From Rubrobacter indicoceani (lineage in GTDB: Bacteria > Actinomycetota > Rubrobacteria > Rubrobacterales > Rubrobacteraceae): a DNA stretch of 64,000 nucleotides. The position numbers were made by a program, and so were the translations under genes. Below are positions 35,394-44,032 of the stretch, in pieces (the stretch's first letter is position 1; every line of letters starts with the position of its first letter). Below the pieces are notes generated by a model. It saw only the letters and a list, made by a program, of their open reading frames with translations, was not told the origin of the DNA and searched no databases. The DNA lies in the NCBI RefSeq assembly GCF_003568865.1, contig NZ_CP031116.1, positions 105,606-169,605 on the forward strand, given 5' to 3'.

Positions 35394-35479
35394 GGCGGAC
35401 CTCTCATTCGGGTAGGTACGTTTTTCTGGCGGTTGTCCACCTCTACTCAGGGAAAGGTAGCCCAAGTCGGGGCGGGGCG

Positions 35480-35512
35480 GGTTTCCGGCGGGTTAACTTT
35501 GGGTAAACGGCA
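35480..35512. promoter_or_regulatory. PHO-box-like direct repeats upstream of phoD
   Basis: Three 11-bp units in register: GGTTTCCGGCG (35480), GGTTAACTTTG (35491) and GGTAAACGGCA (35502). The first seven bases are conserved (GGTnnnC) and the period is that of PhoP-binding direct repeats in streptomycetes (unit GTTCACCCGGC). They lie 87-119 bp upstream of the phoD start. The match to the consensus is partial. Confidence 0.45.
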
Positions 35513-35692
35513 AAATCTCTGACTCCGGGAGACCCGTCCTCAGAGGCAGAACCTTACCTTGCCCGAGGGTCCCGAAGCGCGGGGGTCTCTGAAGCCTTCC
35601 GAGTTAGGGGGTCCGGGGATGAGTTGTCCGGGGCGCAAAGGGGCAAGAGACAAAGGTAGCTGCAAAGCGATTTCGAGAGTGAGGCGCGGCGC

Positions 35693-36685
35693 GTGAGCGA
35701 GTCGGCACCGAGGATAGGTTACAAGCTGATAGCCGAGGGCTACGGCCCGAAGGAGATAGTCCGGCAGGCGGTTCTCGCCGAGGAGGCGGGCTTTGACTTT
35801 GTAGAGGTGAGCGACCACTTTCACCCCTGGCTTACAAACCAGGAACACTCCGGTTTTGTGTGGTCCATGCTCGCCGGCATGGCCGAACGGACGGAGAGCA
35901 TAGAACTCGCAACCGGGGTAACCTGCCCGATTATCCGCTACCACCCGGCGATCGTCGCCCAGGCCGCCGCTACAACGGCCATCCTCTCGGACGGACGCTT
36001 CACCCTCGGGGTCGGGGCGGGCGAGCAACTGAACGAACACGTTGTCGGACGGGGCTGGCCCGCCGTCGGGGTGCGCCACGAGATGTTCCGCGAGGCGCTG
36101 GAGATCATCCGCCTGCTCTGGGAGGGCGGATACAAGTCCTACGAGGGCAGGCACCTGAGGCTCGAGGACGCCCGCGTCTTTGACCTGCCGCCCGTCGCCC
36201 CGAAGATAGCCGTCGCCATCGGCGGCCCGGCCTCCGCAAAGATAGCCGCCGAGCTCGGGGACGGCATCTTTGCGACCGAGCCGAGGCCGGACCTTGTGGC
36301 GAGCTACGCCGAGGCGGGCGGCTCGGGGCCAAAGTACGCCGAGGTTCCGCTCTCCTACGCCCCGACGGAGGACGAGGCCGCAGCGTCGGCGCACGAGAAG
36401 TTCCGCTTCGGTCTGACGGGCTGGAAGGTTCAGGCCGAGCTCCCGAACCCGATCAACTTCGACGCGGCCACGGCGTTTATCAGGCCGCAGGACATGAAGG
36501 AGACCTTCGGCTGCGGCCCGGACGCGGCCCGGCACGTGGAGGTGGCCCAGCAGTTCGTTGACGCCGGCTTCGACAACCTCGCCCTTATAAACGCCGGTCC
36601 CGACCCGGACCCGTTCTTTGAGTTCTTTGCAAACGAACTGGCGGATAAAGTGCGCGCCCTTACCCCGACGAGCCGGGAGGACTAG
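35693..36685 (+). CDS. F420-dependent LLM-class oxidoreductase (TIGR03557-like)
   Basis: Luciferase-like TIM-barrel oxidoreductase that uses coenzyme F420. GTG start at 35693 with GAGTGAGG upstream. Features: GFDFVEVSDHFHPW near residue 33, ATGVTCPIIRYHPAIVAQAA, and LGVGAGEQLNEHVVGRGWP, the pattern of the F420-dependent glucose-6-phosphate dehydrogenase-like group (the FGD/TIGR03557 branch). The C-terminus has CGPDAARHVEVAQQFVDAGF and FFEFFANELADKVR, typical of the family. 330 aa. Divergent from phoD across 299 bp. Its substrate is unknown; presence of F420 chemistry supports an actinobacterial host. Confidence 0.88.
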   Translation: MSESAPRIGYKLIAEGYGPKEIVRQAVLAEEAGFDFVEVSDHFHPWLTNQEHSGFVWSMLAGMAERTESIELATGVTCPIIRYHPAIVAQAAATTAILSDGRFTLGVGAGEQLNEHVVGRGWPAVGVRHEMFREALEIIRLLWEGGYKSYEGRHLRLEDARVFDLPPVAPKIAVAIGGPASAKIAAELGDGIFATEPRPDLVASYAEAGGSGPKYAEVPLSYAPTEDEAAASAHEKFRFGLTGWKVQAELPNPINFDAATAFIRPQDMKETFGCGPDAARHVEVAQQFVDAGFDNLALINAGPDPDPFFEFFANELADKVRALTPTSRED

Positions 36686-36750
36686 CCGAGGGTCGCAGCC
36701 GTGCGCCCCCCACCCCCGGAGCGCGGACGTCCGGCCCGTTGCGGAAGCGC

Positions 36751-37668
36751 CTACCCCTCCAGGTAGCGCTTGTCGCAGCGGGCGACAAGCGAGTAGGTGG
36801 TGTCCACCATGTTCCCGACGTAGAGTTCTCCGGCCTGGGTGAGAAGCTGGTAGGCATCCATCTTCTCGTAGCCGTAGTCGGAGGCCATCCAGCCTACAAG
36901 CTCCGAGTAGGCGATGCGCGCGGCGTCCTCCATCGGGCGGGCGCTCCCGACGCACATGATGTGCGTGTCGGATTCTATGCGCGGCCAGGCTATCCGCCTG
37001 CCCTTTATAACCTCGAAGGTCAGCGTGACCTTGGCCGTGATCTCAAGCGCGACGCCGCAGAGCTCGCCGTGGCCCTGCGCGACGTGGCAGTCCCCGGTGA
37101 AGAAGTACGCCCCGTCGACCCGGACCGGCAGGTAGACGGTGTTGCCGGGCGAGGTGTCGGGGACGTCCATGTTGCCGCCGTGGTCCCCGGGGGCAAGGGC
37201 GGAGAGCGCCTCGATCTGCGGGGAGGTCCCGATCGTCCCGACAAAGGGTGCGACCGGGATCTCCCAGTTGCCGCGCCGCGCAAACCCGTCTTCCACCCTG
37301 TACTTCCAGACCCGCTCCGGGAGCGGGTCCTGAAGCATCGCGGTCAGGTTGGTCGAGGTCAGGCCGCCGAAGTACGGGATGGTCGCGCTGACGGCCCAGT
37401 CGCGGGTGAACTCGATCGCCTCTATCTTTACCGCGAGGGTATCGCCCGGCTCGGCGCCCTCGACGTAGATCGGCCCGGTCTGGGGGTTCAGGTAGTCCCC
37501 GAGAACCTCGCTCGGGCTCGTGCTCTCGGAGTCGATCACTCCGCCGAAGGCGTCCTCGGTGTAGATGGCGACGGTCTCCCCGCTTTTCACCCGCGCTAAC
37601 GGCTCGCCGTACGGCCCCATCGTAAACGAGTGCGGCCCCTCCTGATGTATCTCCCGGATCTCGCTCAT
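36751..37668 (-). CDS. Acetamidase/formamidase family protein
   Basis: Zinc-type amidase releasing ammonia from formamide, acetamide or a related small amide. Start at ATG 37668 (SEIREIHQEGPHSFTMGPYG follows) after AAGGAGGAGG; the frame continues upstream to 37821 through non-conserved sequence. Family marks: TEDAFGG, NPQTGPIYVEGAEPGDTLAV, HGGNMDVPDTSPGNTVYLPV, and FTGDCHVAQGHGELCGVALE. 305 aa, normal length. Divergent from the LarA-like gene with one 14-bp operator-like site between them, so it is probably part of the GntR regulon described for this region. It may release ammonia from an amide feeding the hydroxy-acid pathway. Confidence 0.9.
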   Translation of the reverse strand: MSEIREIHQEGPHSFTMGPYGEPLARVKSGETVAIYTEDAFGGVIDSESTSPSEVLGDYLNPQTGPIYVEGAEPGDTLAVKIEAIEFTRDWAVSATIPYFGGLTSTNLTAMLQDPLPERVWKYRVEDGFARRGNWEIPVAPFVGTIGTSPQIEALSALAPGDHGGNMDVPDTSPGNTVYLPVRVDGAYFFTGDCHVAQGHGELCGVALEITAKVTLTFEVIKGRRIAWPRIESDTHIMCVGSARPMEDAARIAYSELVGWMASDYGYEKMDAYQLLTQAGELYVGNMVDTTYSLVARCDKRYLEG

Positions 37669-37785
37669 ACCCGCATCCTCCTCCTTGGTTGTCTTTCTCC
37701 CCAATGTCTGAGGCCCTACTCTAGCAACCCCGGACGGCCCACGCTCGACCGCAGGCAGGCTTCGGACCCGCCGGGCTTTGTGCGT

Positions 37786-37799
37786 ATTGGTATGACAAA
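37786..37799. promoter_or_regulatory. GntR-type operator site A (between formamidase and LarA-like gene)
   Basis: ATTGGTATGACAAA; on the minus strand TTTGTCATACCAAT, i.e. WTTGT-N3-ACCAAT. Lies in the divergent promoter region, 118 bp from the formamidase start and 46 bp from the LarA-like start. Confidence 0.65.
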
Positions 37800-37844
37800 A
37801 TACGGGGTGTTCGGGGACCAACGAAAGCGTTGAAGGGGGCGGCT

Positions 37845-39098
37845 ATGCAGGAGGGGCGACTGGACTGGGACGGCATCCGGGACGTGCTGGAGGCCGTTGC
37901 CATACCGGAGGTATCGCTGGTGGAGCAGCGGTTCGCCACGCCGCCCGGCCTCGGGGACATCGAGCGGGCGGTGCGGGAGGCTCTGGAAGATGTGGAGTTG
38001 CCGACCGGCTCGGTCGCCATCGGGGTCGGAAGTCGGGGGGTCGCGAGGATCGGGGAGATCGTCGCGGCGCTCGTCGCGGCGCTGAAGGAGGCCGGGGCGT
38101 CGCCGTTCGTGGTCCCGGCGATGGGGAGCCACGGCGCGTCCACCGCCGAGGGTCAGGCGGAGGTGCTGGCTTACCTCGGGGTCAGCGAGGCTGCGGTCGG
38201 GTGTCCGGTCCGGGCGACGATGGAGACCGTCGAGGTCGGCAGGACCCCGGCGGGGATACCGGTGCACCTGGACCGCAACGCTTACGAGGCGGACGCCGTG
38301 GTCGTCGTCAACCGGGTCAAGCCGCACACCGCTTTCCGGGGGCCGGTCGAGAGCGGCCCGACAAAGATGCTCGCCATAGGTCTCGGCAAAAGGCGCGGGG
38401 CGCACCACATCCACCGGGCGGGTTGGGAGAACATACACCGGACGATTCCCGACGCCGCGAGGATTCTCGTCGGGACGGGCAAGGTGGCCTTCGGGCTCGC
38501 GACGGTCGAGAACGCCGACGAGGAGCCGTGCCGCATAGCCGCGATCCCCCCGGACCGGTTCAGGGAGGCCGAGGCCGGGTTGCTCGAAGAGGCGAAGCGG
38601 AACCTGCCGGTCCTGCCCTTCGATGAGATAGACGTGCTCGTGGTGGATGAGATCGGCAAGAACATCTCCGGCGACGGGGCCGATCCGAACGTGACCGGCC
38701 GCTACCCGACCCCCTACGCTCACGGCGGCCCGCAGGTGAACCGGATGGTCTTTCTCGGCCTCACACAACAGACCGAGGGCAACGCCAACGGGGTCGGGCT
38801 CGCGGACGTGGTGACCGAGCGGCTCGCCGACGCGATAAACCGCCCGGCCACCTACATGAACTCGCTCACCTCGACCGTGCCGACGACCGTGAAGCTCCCG
38901 ATGACGACCCCGACCGGGAGAGACGCCGTGGCGGCGGCCCTCGTGATGTGCGCCGGGGTCGAACCGCAGACGGCCCGCGTCGTCCGCATCCGGAACACCC
39001 TCGCCGTGCGCCGGATGTGGGTCTCGGAGGCCGCCAGGTCGGAGGCGAACGTGGAGCTTGCGGTGATCGAAGGCCCCGAGCCGATGGACCTCGACTGA
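37845..39098 (+). CDS. LarA-like (DUF2088) nickel-racemase family protein, copy 1
   Basis: Relative of the nickel-pincer lactate racemase. ATG at 37845 (MQEGRLDWDG) with AAGGGGGCGG upstream. Conserved blocks: VAIGVGSRGVARIGEIVAAL, VVPAMGSHGASTAEGQ (first His), NRVKPHTAFRGPVESGPTKM (His and Lys), AIGLGKRRGAHHIH, and VDEIGKNISGDGADPN. The end has GGGG-free NGVGLADVVTERLADAI. The sequence is the DUF2088 subgroup that differs from true LarA in loop residues, so it may racemise or epimerise another 2-hydroxy acid. A second copy lies at 57326-58600. No larB/larC/larE for the cofactor is seen in the window. Confidence 0.82.
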   Translation: MQEGRLDWDGIRDVLEAVAIPEVSLVEQRFATPPGLGDIERAVREALEDVELPTGSVAIGVGSRGVARIGEIVAALVAALKEAGASPFVVPAMGSHGASTAEGQAEVLAYLGVSEAAVGCPVRATMETVEVGRTPAGIPVHLDRNAYEADAVVVVNRVKPHTAFRGPVESGPTKMLAIGLGKRRGAHHIHRAGWENIHRTIPDAARILVGTGKVAFGLATVENADEEPCRIAAIPPDRFREAEAGLLEEAKRNLPVLPFDEIDVLVVDEIGKNISGDGADPNVTGRYPTPYAHGGPQVNRMVFLGLTQQTEGNANGVGLADVVTERLADAINRPATYMNSLTSTVPTTVKLPMTTPTGRDAVAAALVMCAGVEPQTARVVRIRNTLAVRRMWVSEAARSEANVELAVIEGPEPMDLD

Positions 39099-39101
39099 CC
39101 C

Positions 39102-40373
39102 TCACTCCCCGAAGAACGGCTCGCCGGGACGGGCGTATCGCCTGGCCACCTCCTCGTTCAACTCCACCCCGATGCCCGGCGCGTCGGGGACCTCTATGTA
39201 GCCGTCCCGGATCACGTCTCCGCTCATACCGGTGACCATATCGTTCCAGAACGGGACGCTCATGCCGTGCCACTCAAGGGCAAGGAAGTTCGGGATGGCA
39301 CAGCAGACGTGGGCCGAGGCAAGGGTCCCGAGCGGGCTTGCGATGCAGTGCGGCGCGACCGCGACGTAGTGGGTATCGGCCAGGTCCGCTATCTTCCGCC
39401 CCTCCAGAAGCCCGCCAGCTTTCTGGAAATCGGGCGCGATGATGTCTAGGGCGCCTTTTTCGAGGGCTTCGCGGAAGCCGTAGCGCAGGTAGTAGTTCTC
39501 CCCGCTCGACACCGGGGTCTTTGTTGCCTGCTTAACGCGGCGCATCGCCTCGATGTTCTCCGGCGGGACGGGGTCTTCGAGCCACATGAGGCCGAGCGGT
39601 TCAAGCTCGTAGGCGAGCCTCTGCGCGTCGGAGACGTTGTAGCGCCAGTGCAGGTCAAAGGAGATGTCCACCCCGTCCCCGACGGCTTCTCTCACGCCTT
39701 CGGCGAGCGAGGTCAGGAACTTCACCTCGGCGTGGGTGAGGGTGCCGGAGTGGGTATCCTTTGTGTACGGGTTCGGCACGTCGAGGTCGAACTTCAGGGC
39801 GGTGAAGCCCTGCGACCCGACTACTTCGCGGGCGCGGTCGGCGTACATCTCTGGGGTGAAGATCTCGTCGGCCTCGGCGTCGCCGAAAGCCCGACCGTGG
39901 ACGGGGTGGTTGATCTCCGCCGCGATCACGCTCTTCTCCGTCTCCGGGAGCCAGCCGGGATGCCTCGCGACCATAACGGAATCCAGAGCTTCCAGGGCTT
40001 CACCGGCGTGGCAATCGGCGTAGATGCGGACGCGGTCGCGGTACTTGCCGCCGAGAAGCCCGTAGACCGGCATCCCGTAGTGCTTGCCGACCACGTCCCA
40101 GAGCGCGGCCTCGATGCCGCTTATGGCGTTGTAGATGATGCCGCCCATCGAACCCGCCCCGGACGCCGCCCAGCGCATCTTCGCGAAGAGCTTGTCCACG
40201 TTGCGCGGGTCCTCGCCTATGAGCAGCGGTTTCAGGTCCGAGATGATCGCCGTCAGGCCCGGCGCGAGGAAGCTCTCTCCCGTCCCGTGGATGCCTTCGT
40301 CGGTATAAATCCGGGTGAACGTCCAGTCGTAGTTTGCCTCGACGACGGCGGTTCTTACGTCCGTTATCTTCAT
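39102..40373 (-). CDS. Mandelate racemase/muconate-lactonizing enzyme family (sugar-acid dehydratase-like)
   Basis: Enolase-superfamily enzyme abstracting the alpha-proton of an acid sugar or hydroxy acid. N-terminal capping domain: KITDVRTAVVEANYDWTFTR. TIM-barrel: FTALKFDLDVPNPY (Lys region), ISFDLHWRYNVSDA (Asp metal ligand followed by His), MWLEDPVPPENIEA (Glu ligand), SSGENYYLRYG (Glu ligand), IIAPDFQKAGGLLEG, and VAPHCIASPLGTLAS (catalytic His). 423 aa. The DLHW arrangement resembles gluconate/galactonate dehydratases. Last gene of a tightly coupled four-gene operon (cyclase, Zn-ADH, SDR, this), with 4-, 1- and 4-nt overlaps. Confidence 0.9.
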   Translation of the reverse strand: MKITDVRTAVVEANYDWTFTRIYTDEGIHGTGESFLAPGLTAIISDLKPLLIGEDPRNVDKLFAKMRWAASGAGSMGGIIYNAISGIEAALWDVVGKHYGMPVYGLLGGKYRDRVRIYADCHAGEALEALDSVMVARHPGWLPETEKSVIAAEINHPVHGRAFGDAEADEIFTPEMYADRAREVVGSQGFTALKFDLDVPNPYTKDTHSGTLTHAEVKFLTSLAEGVREAVGDGVDISFDLHWRYNVSDAQRLAYELEPLGLMWLEDPVPPENIEAMRRVKQATKTPVSSGENYYLRYGFREALEKGALDIIAPDFQKAGGLLEGRKIADLADTHYVAVAPHCIASPLGTLASAHVCCAIPNFLALEWHGMSVPFWNDMVTGMSGDVIRDGYIEVPDAPGIGVELNEEVARRYARPGEPFFGE

Positions 40374-41140
40374 GCATCTCCTATCTTCGGCGTGGCGACG
40401 CCGGTCTTGCCGAGCGCTTGCAGTCTTGTCGGGACCATCGTGAGTTCGGGGACGTGGACGTGCGGCGGCAGGGTGAGCAGGAATTGGCAGGCCGCCGCGA
40501 CGTCTTCGGGCTTCAGGGCGGCGTCCCGGACGGCTTTCGGCGGCGGTTCGGGACGGTTGTCCAGGATCGGGGTGTCTATGATGCCTGGAAGGATGGTCGA
40601 GAAGCGGACGCCGTTCTCGTGTTCTTCGAAACCGGCGGCACGGGCGAGGCCGATCATGCCGAGCTTCGACGCCTGATATGCAGCCCCCGATACGTCCGGC
40701 CAGGTTCCGGAGACGGAGGCGATGAATATTGCGTCCCCCCGCGATTCCTTCAAAAACGGCAGCGCGGCGTGGACAAAGTAGAACGCGCCGGAGAGGTTGA
40801 CCGAGAGCATCCTGTCCCAGGTCTCGGGGGTGAGGCGGTCGAGCTTGCGGTCGGGGACATTCATTCCGGCGGCGAGGACGAGCGCGTCTATCCCGTCCGA
40901 CTCGCCGATCCCATTCACGAGCTTCTCTACCGCGCCCTGATCGGAAACGTCCATGGCGTGCGCCGTGAAATCGCCGGACGAAGCCCGTTCTTCTCCCACG
41001 CCGCCCAGCATCGCGTCCCGGCGGCGGGCGACGGCGTGGACTCTCGCGCCGGAGTCGAGGAGGAGCTTCGTAGCTTCGAGGCCGACCCCGCTCGACGCGC
41101 CGGTTACGACGGCGGTCTTTCCTGCGAGGGAGCCGGGCAT
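40370..41140 (-). CDS. Short-chain dehydrogenase/reductase in the sugar-acid operon
   Basis: NAD(P)-dependent oxidoreductase of 256 aa. TGASSGVGLEA (cofactor loop, residues 13-23), LAAGMNVPDR in place of the usual NNAG, IASVSGTWPD (Ser) and AYQASKLGMIG (Tyr-x3-Lys), then STILPGIIDTPI. ATG at 41140 overlaps the upstream ADH stop by one base (TAATG) and its own stop overlaps the dehydratase start (ATGA). Substrate presumably an alcohol group of the sugar-acid intermediate, by context only. Confidence 0.9.
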   Translation of the reverse strand: MPGSLAGKTAVVTGASSGVGLEATKLLLDSGARVHAVARRRDAMLGGVGEERASSGDFTAHAMDVSDQGAVEKLVNGIGESDGIDALVLAAGMNVPDRKLDRLTPETWDRMLSVNLSGAFYFVHAALPFLKESRGDAIFIASVSGTWPDVSGAAYQASKLGMIGLARAAGFEEHENGVRFSTILPGIIDTPILDNRPEPPPKAVRDAALKPEDVAAACQFLLTLPPHVHVPELTMVPTRLQALGKTGVATPKIGDA

Positions 41141-42168
41141 TATTTCACCTCCGGTTCGGCGAGAAAGACCTTTACTTCGTCAGACGGGCCTTTGACGAGG
41201 TCGGCGAAGGCTCCGGGGCCACTCTCCAGCGGCAGCGGAACCGGGGTGCTTCCAAGCCCGGCTTCACCGGAGGAGAGCCATTCGACGGCCTGAGAGAAAT
41301 CGTCCTGCGTGTAGGCGTACGAACCCTGCACACAGACCTGACGCCGGATGGCGTCGTGGAAACCAAGCGTCGTCTCGTCGTCGTGGAGCCCGATGCACAC
41401 AAGCGTCCCTCCGGGGCGTGAGATCCCGGCCCCGAGCCTCCGCGTCGCCTCCGCCCCGACCGCGTCCACCACGAGGTCCGCGCCGAGGCCGTCCGTGCGG
41501 GCCGCGAGATATTCTTCCGCTTTCTCCGCCGAGTCGAAGGTCTCGGACGCGCCGAACGCCTTTGCGTTCTGACGCCGTCCCTCGTGCAGCTCGACAAGCG
41601 ACACGTCCCGCACGCCGAAGAGGGCAAGCGCCTGCAGGCACATCAGGCCGATGGTCCCGCCTCCGAAGACGACGGCCGTTTCCGCCATACCCCTGGAAAG
41701 GCCGAGCCGGGCGACGTGGACCCCGTTTGCGAACGGCTCCGCGAGGGCCGCGTCCCTGATGCTCACGGAGTCCGGCACCTCGTGGAGGGTTGACTCCGGA
41801 GCGGCGACAAACTCGGCGAAACCGCCGGGGTGGTTGATGCCGACCATCGTCCTTCCGGGACAGAGGTTGTCCATCCCGGCCCGGCAGAGCCTGCACCTCC
41901 CGCAGGAGAGAAGCGGGTTGACCGTTACGCGCCTGCCCGTCCAGCCGTCAGAGACACCCTCCCCGACCGAGACGACCGTCCCGGCGAACTCGTGGCCCAT
42001 CACGAGGGGCGGGGTGCGGTTGCCCATCCTGCCGAGGTAGCCTTCGATCTCCGAGCCGCAGATCCCCGCCGCCCCGACCCGCAGCACGACGCCGCCCGGT
42101 TCCGCCTCCGGCTCCGGCCTCTCCTCGACGGTCATCCTCTCCGGTCCAAGCCATACAAGGCTCTTCAT
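41140..42168 (-). CDS. Zinc-dependent alcohol dehydrogenase (sugar/threonine dehydrogenase-like)
   Basis: Medium-chain dehydrogenase, 342 aa. Start ATG 42168, overlapping the cyclase stop (ATGA). AGICGSEIEGYLG (zinc Cys), VMGHEFAGTV (zinc His and Glu), structural zinc CGRCRLCRAGMDNLC, and the NAD site VVFGGGTIGLMCLQAL with GxGxxG read as GGGTIG. NPLLSCGRC and GGFAEFV are also typical. It sits second in the operon cyclase-ADH-SDR-enolase. Likely oxidises a hydroxyl of a polyol or sugar acid; family branch (threonine/sorbitol dehydrogenase-like) does not fix the substrate. Confidence 0.9.
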   Translation of the reverse strand: MKSLVWLGPERMTVEERPEPEAEPGGVVLRVGAAGICGSEIEGYLGRMGNRTPPLVMGHEFAGTVVSVGEGVSDGWTGRRVTVNPLLSCGRCRLCRAGMDNLCPGRTMVGINHPGGFAEFVAAPESTLHEVPDSVSIRDAALAEPFANGVHVARLGLSRGMAETAVVFGGGTIGLMCLQALALFGVRDVSLVELHEGRRQNAKAFGASETFDSAEKAEEYLAARTDGLGADLVVDAVGAEATRRLGAGISRPGGTLVCIGLHDDETTLGFHDAIRRQVCVQGSYAYTQDDFSQAVEWLSSGEAGLGSTPVPLPLESGPGAFADLVKGPSDEVKVFLAEPEVK

Positions 42169-42890
42169 GCGTCCTCCTTTCGCGGCACGAGCGCAACGGC
42201 CCGGACCGGTGAGCCCGAGCCGCCTTTGATCTTCAACGGAAACGCCATGAAAAAAGAAAAGGCCGGGAGCTGATGGAGGTTCTTCAGGTTCTCGACGATG
42301 TACGTTTCGCTTCCGAGCAGGGCGTGGTGGGCCGGGTTGTCTTCGTTGTGCGTCGCGTCCACCGCGAGCGTGTCGCACCCGACGAGCGACACGCCCTTCC
42401 CGACCAGGTACTCCGCCGCCTCCCCGGCGAGCCCGGGCCACGGCTCCAGAAAGCTTCGTCCCTCCCTGCCCGTACCCCACCGGGCGTCCCAGCCGTAGCG
42501 GATCAGGACCCTGTCCCCCGCCTCGATCTCCCCGTTCTCACTCTCCCAGCTCCGGATGCGCTCTTCCGTGAGCTCCTCACCCTCCCCGAGGTCGGTGGCC
42601 TGTATTGTGGCGGCGCGCCCGGCGAGGCGGTCCAGCGGCATCCCGTCCGTGCCGTAGTGGGCCGGGCCTTCGGCGATAAAGTGAAGCGGGGCGTCCATGT
42701 GCGTCCCGGTATGCTCGCCTATCGAGAGTCCGTACTGACAGGCCACATCCCCGAGTTCATAGGACTCGTAGAGCGTGTGCCCGAAGCGGGCGTGCGTCGG
42801 CCAGACGGGGATGCCTTCCTCAAGCGTGTGGCTGAGGTCCACCCACTCGCAGCCCCGTAACGCTTCGATCAGATCCGAAACTTCCTTCAT
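42165..42890 (-). CDS. Cyclase-family metal-dependent hydrolase (kynurenine-formamidase-like), copy 1
   Basis: Zinc or manganese hydrolase of the cyclase fold, about 241 aa. Start ATG 42890 (MKEVSDLIEALRG) after GGGGAGGAAG. Motifs: WVDLSHTLEEGIPVWPTH, IGEHTGTHMDAPLHF (His-x3-His-x3-Asp metal motif), LIRYGWDARWG, VGCDTLAVDATHNED, and FPLKIKGGSGSPVRAVAL at the end. First gene of its operon, with two adjacent operator-like sites 200-226 bp upstream. In this context it may hydrolyse a lactone or an N-formyl group rather than kynurenine; no tryptophan genes are nearby. Confidence 0.88.
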   Translation of the reverse strand: MKEVSDLIEALRGCEWVDLSHTLEEGIPVWPTHARFGHTLYESYELGDVACQYGLSIGEHTGTHMDAPLHFIAEGPAHYGTDGMPLDRLAGRAATIQATDLGEGEELTEERIRSWESENGEIEAGDRVLIRYGWDARWGTGREGRSFLEPWPGLAGEAAEYLVGKGVSLVGCDTLAVDATHNEDNPAHHALLGSETYIVENLKNLHQLPAFSFFMAFPLKIKGGSGSPVRAVALVPRKEDA

Positions 42891-43088
42891 GCTTCCTCCC
42901 CTGTTGTCACCGCCGAGCGGCTCCACCGCCGGGCCTGAGACCCGGAGCCCGGCGCTCTACCGAACGCAGAACAACGCTCCGGCGAAACCCCGAACTCAGC
43001 CCCGCACTCGCGCCCTGAACCCGCGCCCCGCACCGGCCCCACCCGGCTACCGCAGGTGCCCCCGGGTCGCCTTCGAAACCGCTCGAAC

Positions 43089-43116
43089 ATTGTCTGACCA
43101 ATATTGTAATACCAAT
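43089..43116. promoter_or_regulatory. GntR-type operator sites B and C (head to tail)
   Basis: ATTGTCTGACCAAT (43089-43102) is followed with no gap by ATTGTAATACCAAT (43103-43116). On the minus strand TACAAT (43108-43103) can serve as a -10 box with TGGATA (43132-43127) 18 bp before it, so the sites overlap the promoter of the cyclase operon. Confidence 0.7.
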
Positions 43117-43177
43117 TCTTCTGCGATATCCAGCGGGGGCGGGACGGGCTTCGGGAGGCTCGGATCCTGGTACGCAT

Positions 43178-43191
43178 ATTGTCTGACCAAT
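43178..43191. promoter_or_regulatory. GntR-type operator site D
   Basis: ATTGTCTGACCAAT, identical to site B, 58 bp upstream of the divergent SDR gene. The remaining part of the 42891-43248 gap shows no gene. Confidence 0.7.
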
Positions 43192-43248
43192 TCTGATAGA
43201 GTTTCCGAGGATGGATCGGGAGAGCGGGCGTAAGGGGGTTGGGGTAGG

Positions 43249-44010
43249 GTGATCTCGAACAGGCTGGAGGGCAAGCGGGCGATAGTAACGGGTGCGGGGA
43301 GCGGGATCGGGCGTGAGATCTCCCTGCGCCTCGCGGGTGAAGGCGCGAGGGTAGTGCTCGCGGACATAGACGAGGCTGCGGCCCGGGCCGTTGCGGATCA
43401 GATAGCCGGGGACGTTCTGGTTCAGAGGACCGACGTCACAAGCGAGCCGGAGGTGGAGGCGCTCGTGGCGCGGGTCGTAGATAGGTGGGGCGGCCTCGAC
43501 GTGCTGGTGAACAACGCCGGGGTCGGGATAGCCGCCGACGCCCCCGGCACGGCTCTTGAAGACTGGCAGTTTGTTTTGGACGTCAGCCTCAAGGGGACGT
43601 TCCTGGGGATCAAGCACGCGGTCCCGGCGATGCGCCTATCCGGCGGCGGGAGTATCATCAACCTGTCGTCCATCGCGGCGCTTGTCGGGCTGAAGGACCG
43701 GGCGGCGTACTGCGCGGCGAAGGGCGGGGTTCTGGCGCTGACCCGGGCGGCGGCGATAGACCACGTCGAGGAGGGCATCCGGGTAAACTGCATCGCCCCC
43801 GGCACAGTGGAGACGCCCTGGGTTGACAGGATCACCGCCGGGTACGAAGATCCCGTGGCGGCGAAGGCGACCATGCAGGCTCGACAGCCGCACGGTCGTT
43901 TCGTGCAGCCGGAGGAGATAGCGGCGATGGCCGCCTACCTCGCCTCCGACGAAGCCGGGTCCGTTGTCGGGGCGTGCATGACCGTTGACGGCGGCATGAC
44001 CGCCCGGTAG
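43249..44010 (+). CDS. Short-chain dehydrogenase/reductase, FabG-like
   Basis: Classical SDR of 253 aa starting at GTG 43249 (ISNRLEGKRAIVTG follows). TGAGSGIGREI (cofactor), NNAGVGIAADAPG, NLSSIAALVGLKD (Ser), AYCAAKGGVLALTRA (Tyr-x3-Lys), NCIAPGTVETPW, and the usual end GACMTVDGGMTAR. Full, intact family architecture. Divergent from the cyclase operon and preceded by operator site D. It probably oxidises a hydroxy-acid intermediate of the regulon. Confidence 0.9.
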   Translation: MISNRLEGKRAIVTGAGSGIGREISLRLAGEGARVVLADIDEAAARAVADQIAGDVLVQRTDVTSEPEVEALVARVVDRWGGLDVLVNNAGVGIAADAPGTALEDWQFVLDVSLKGTFLGIKHAVPAMRLSGGGSIINLSSIAALVGLKDRAAYCAAKGGVLALTRAAAIDHVEEGIRVNCIAPGTVETPWVDRITAGYEDPVAAKATMQARQPHGRFVQPEEIAAMAAYLASDEAGSVVGACMTVDGGMTAR

Positions 44011-44032
44011 GGCTCGCACCGAGGGCCGGGGG

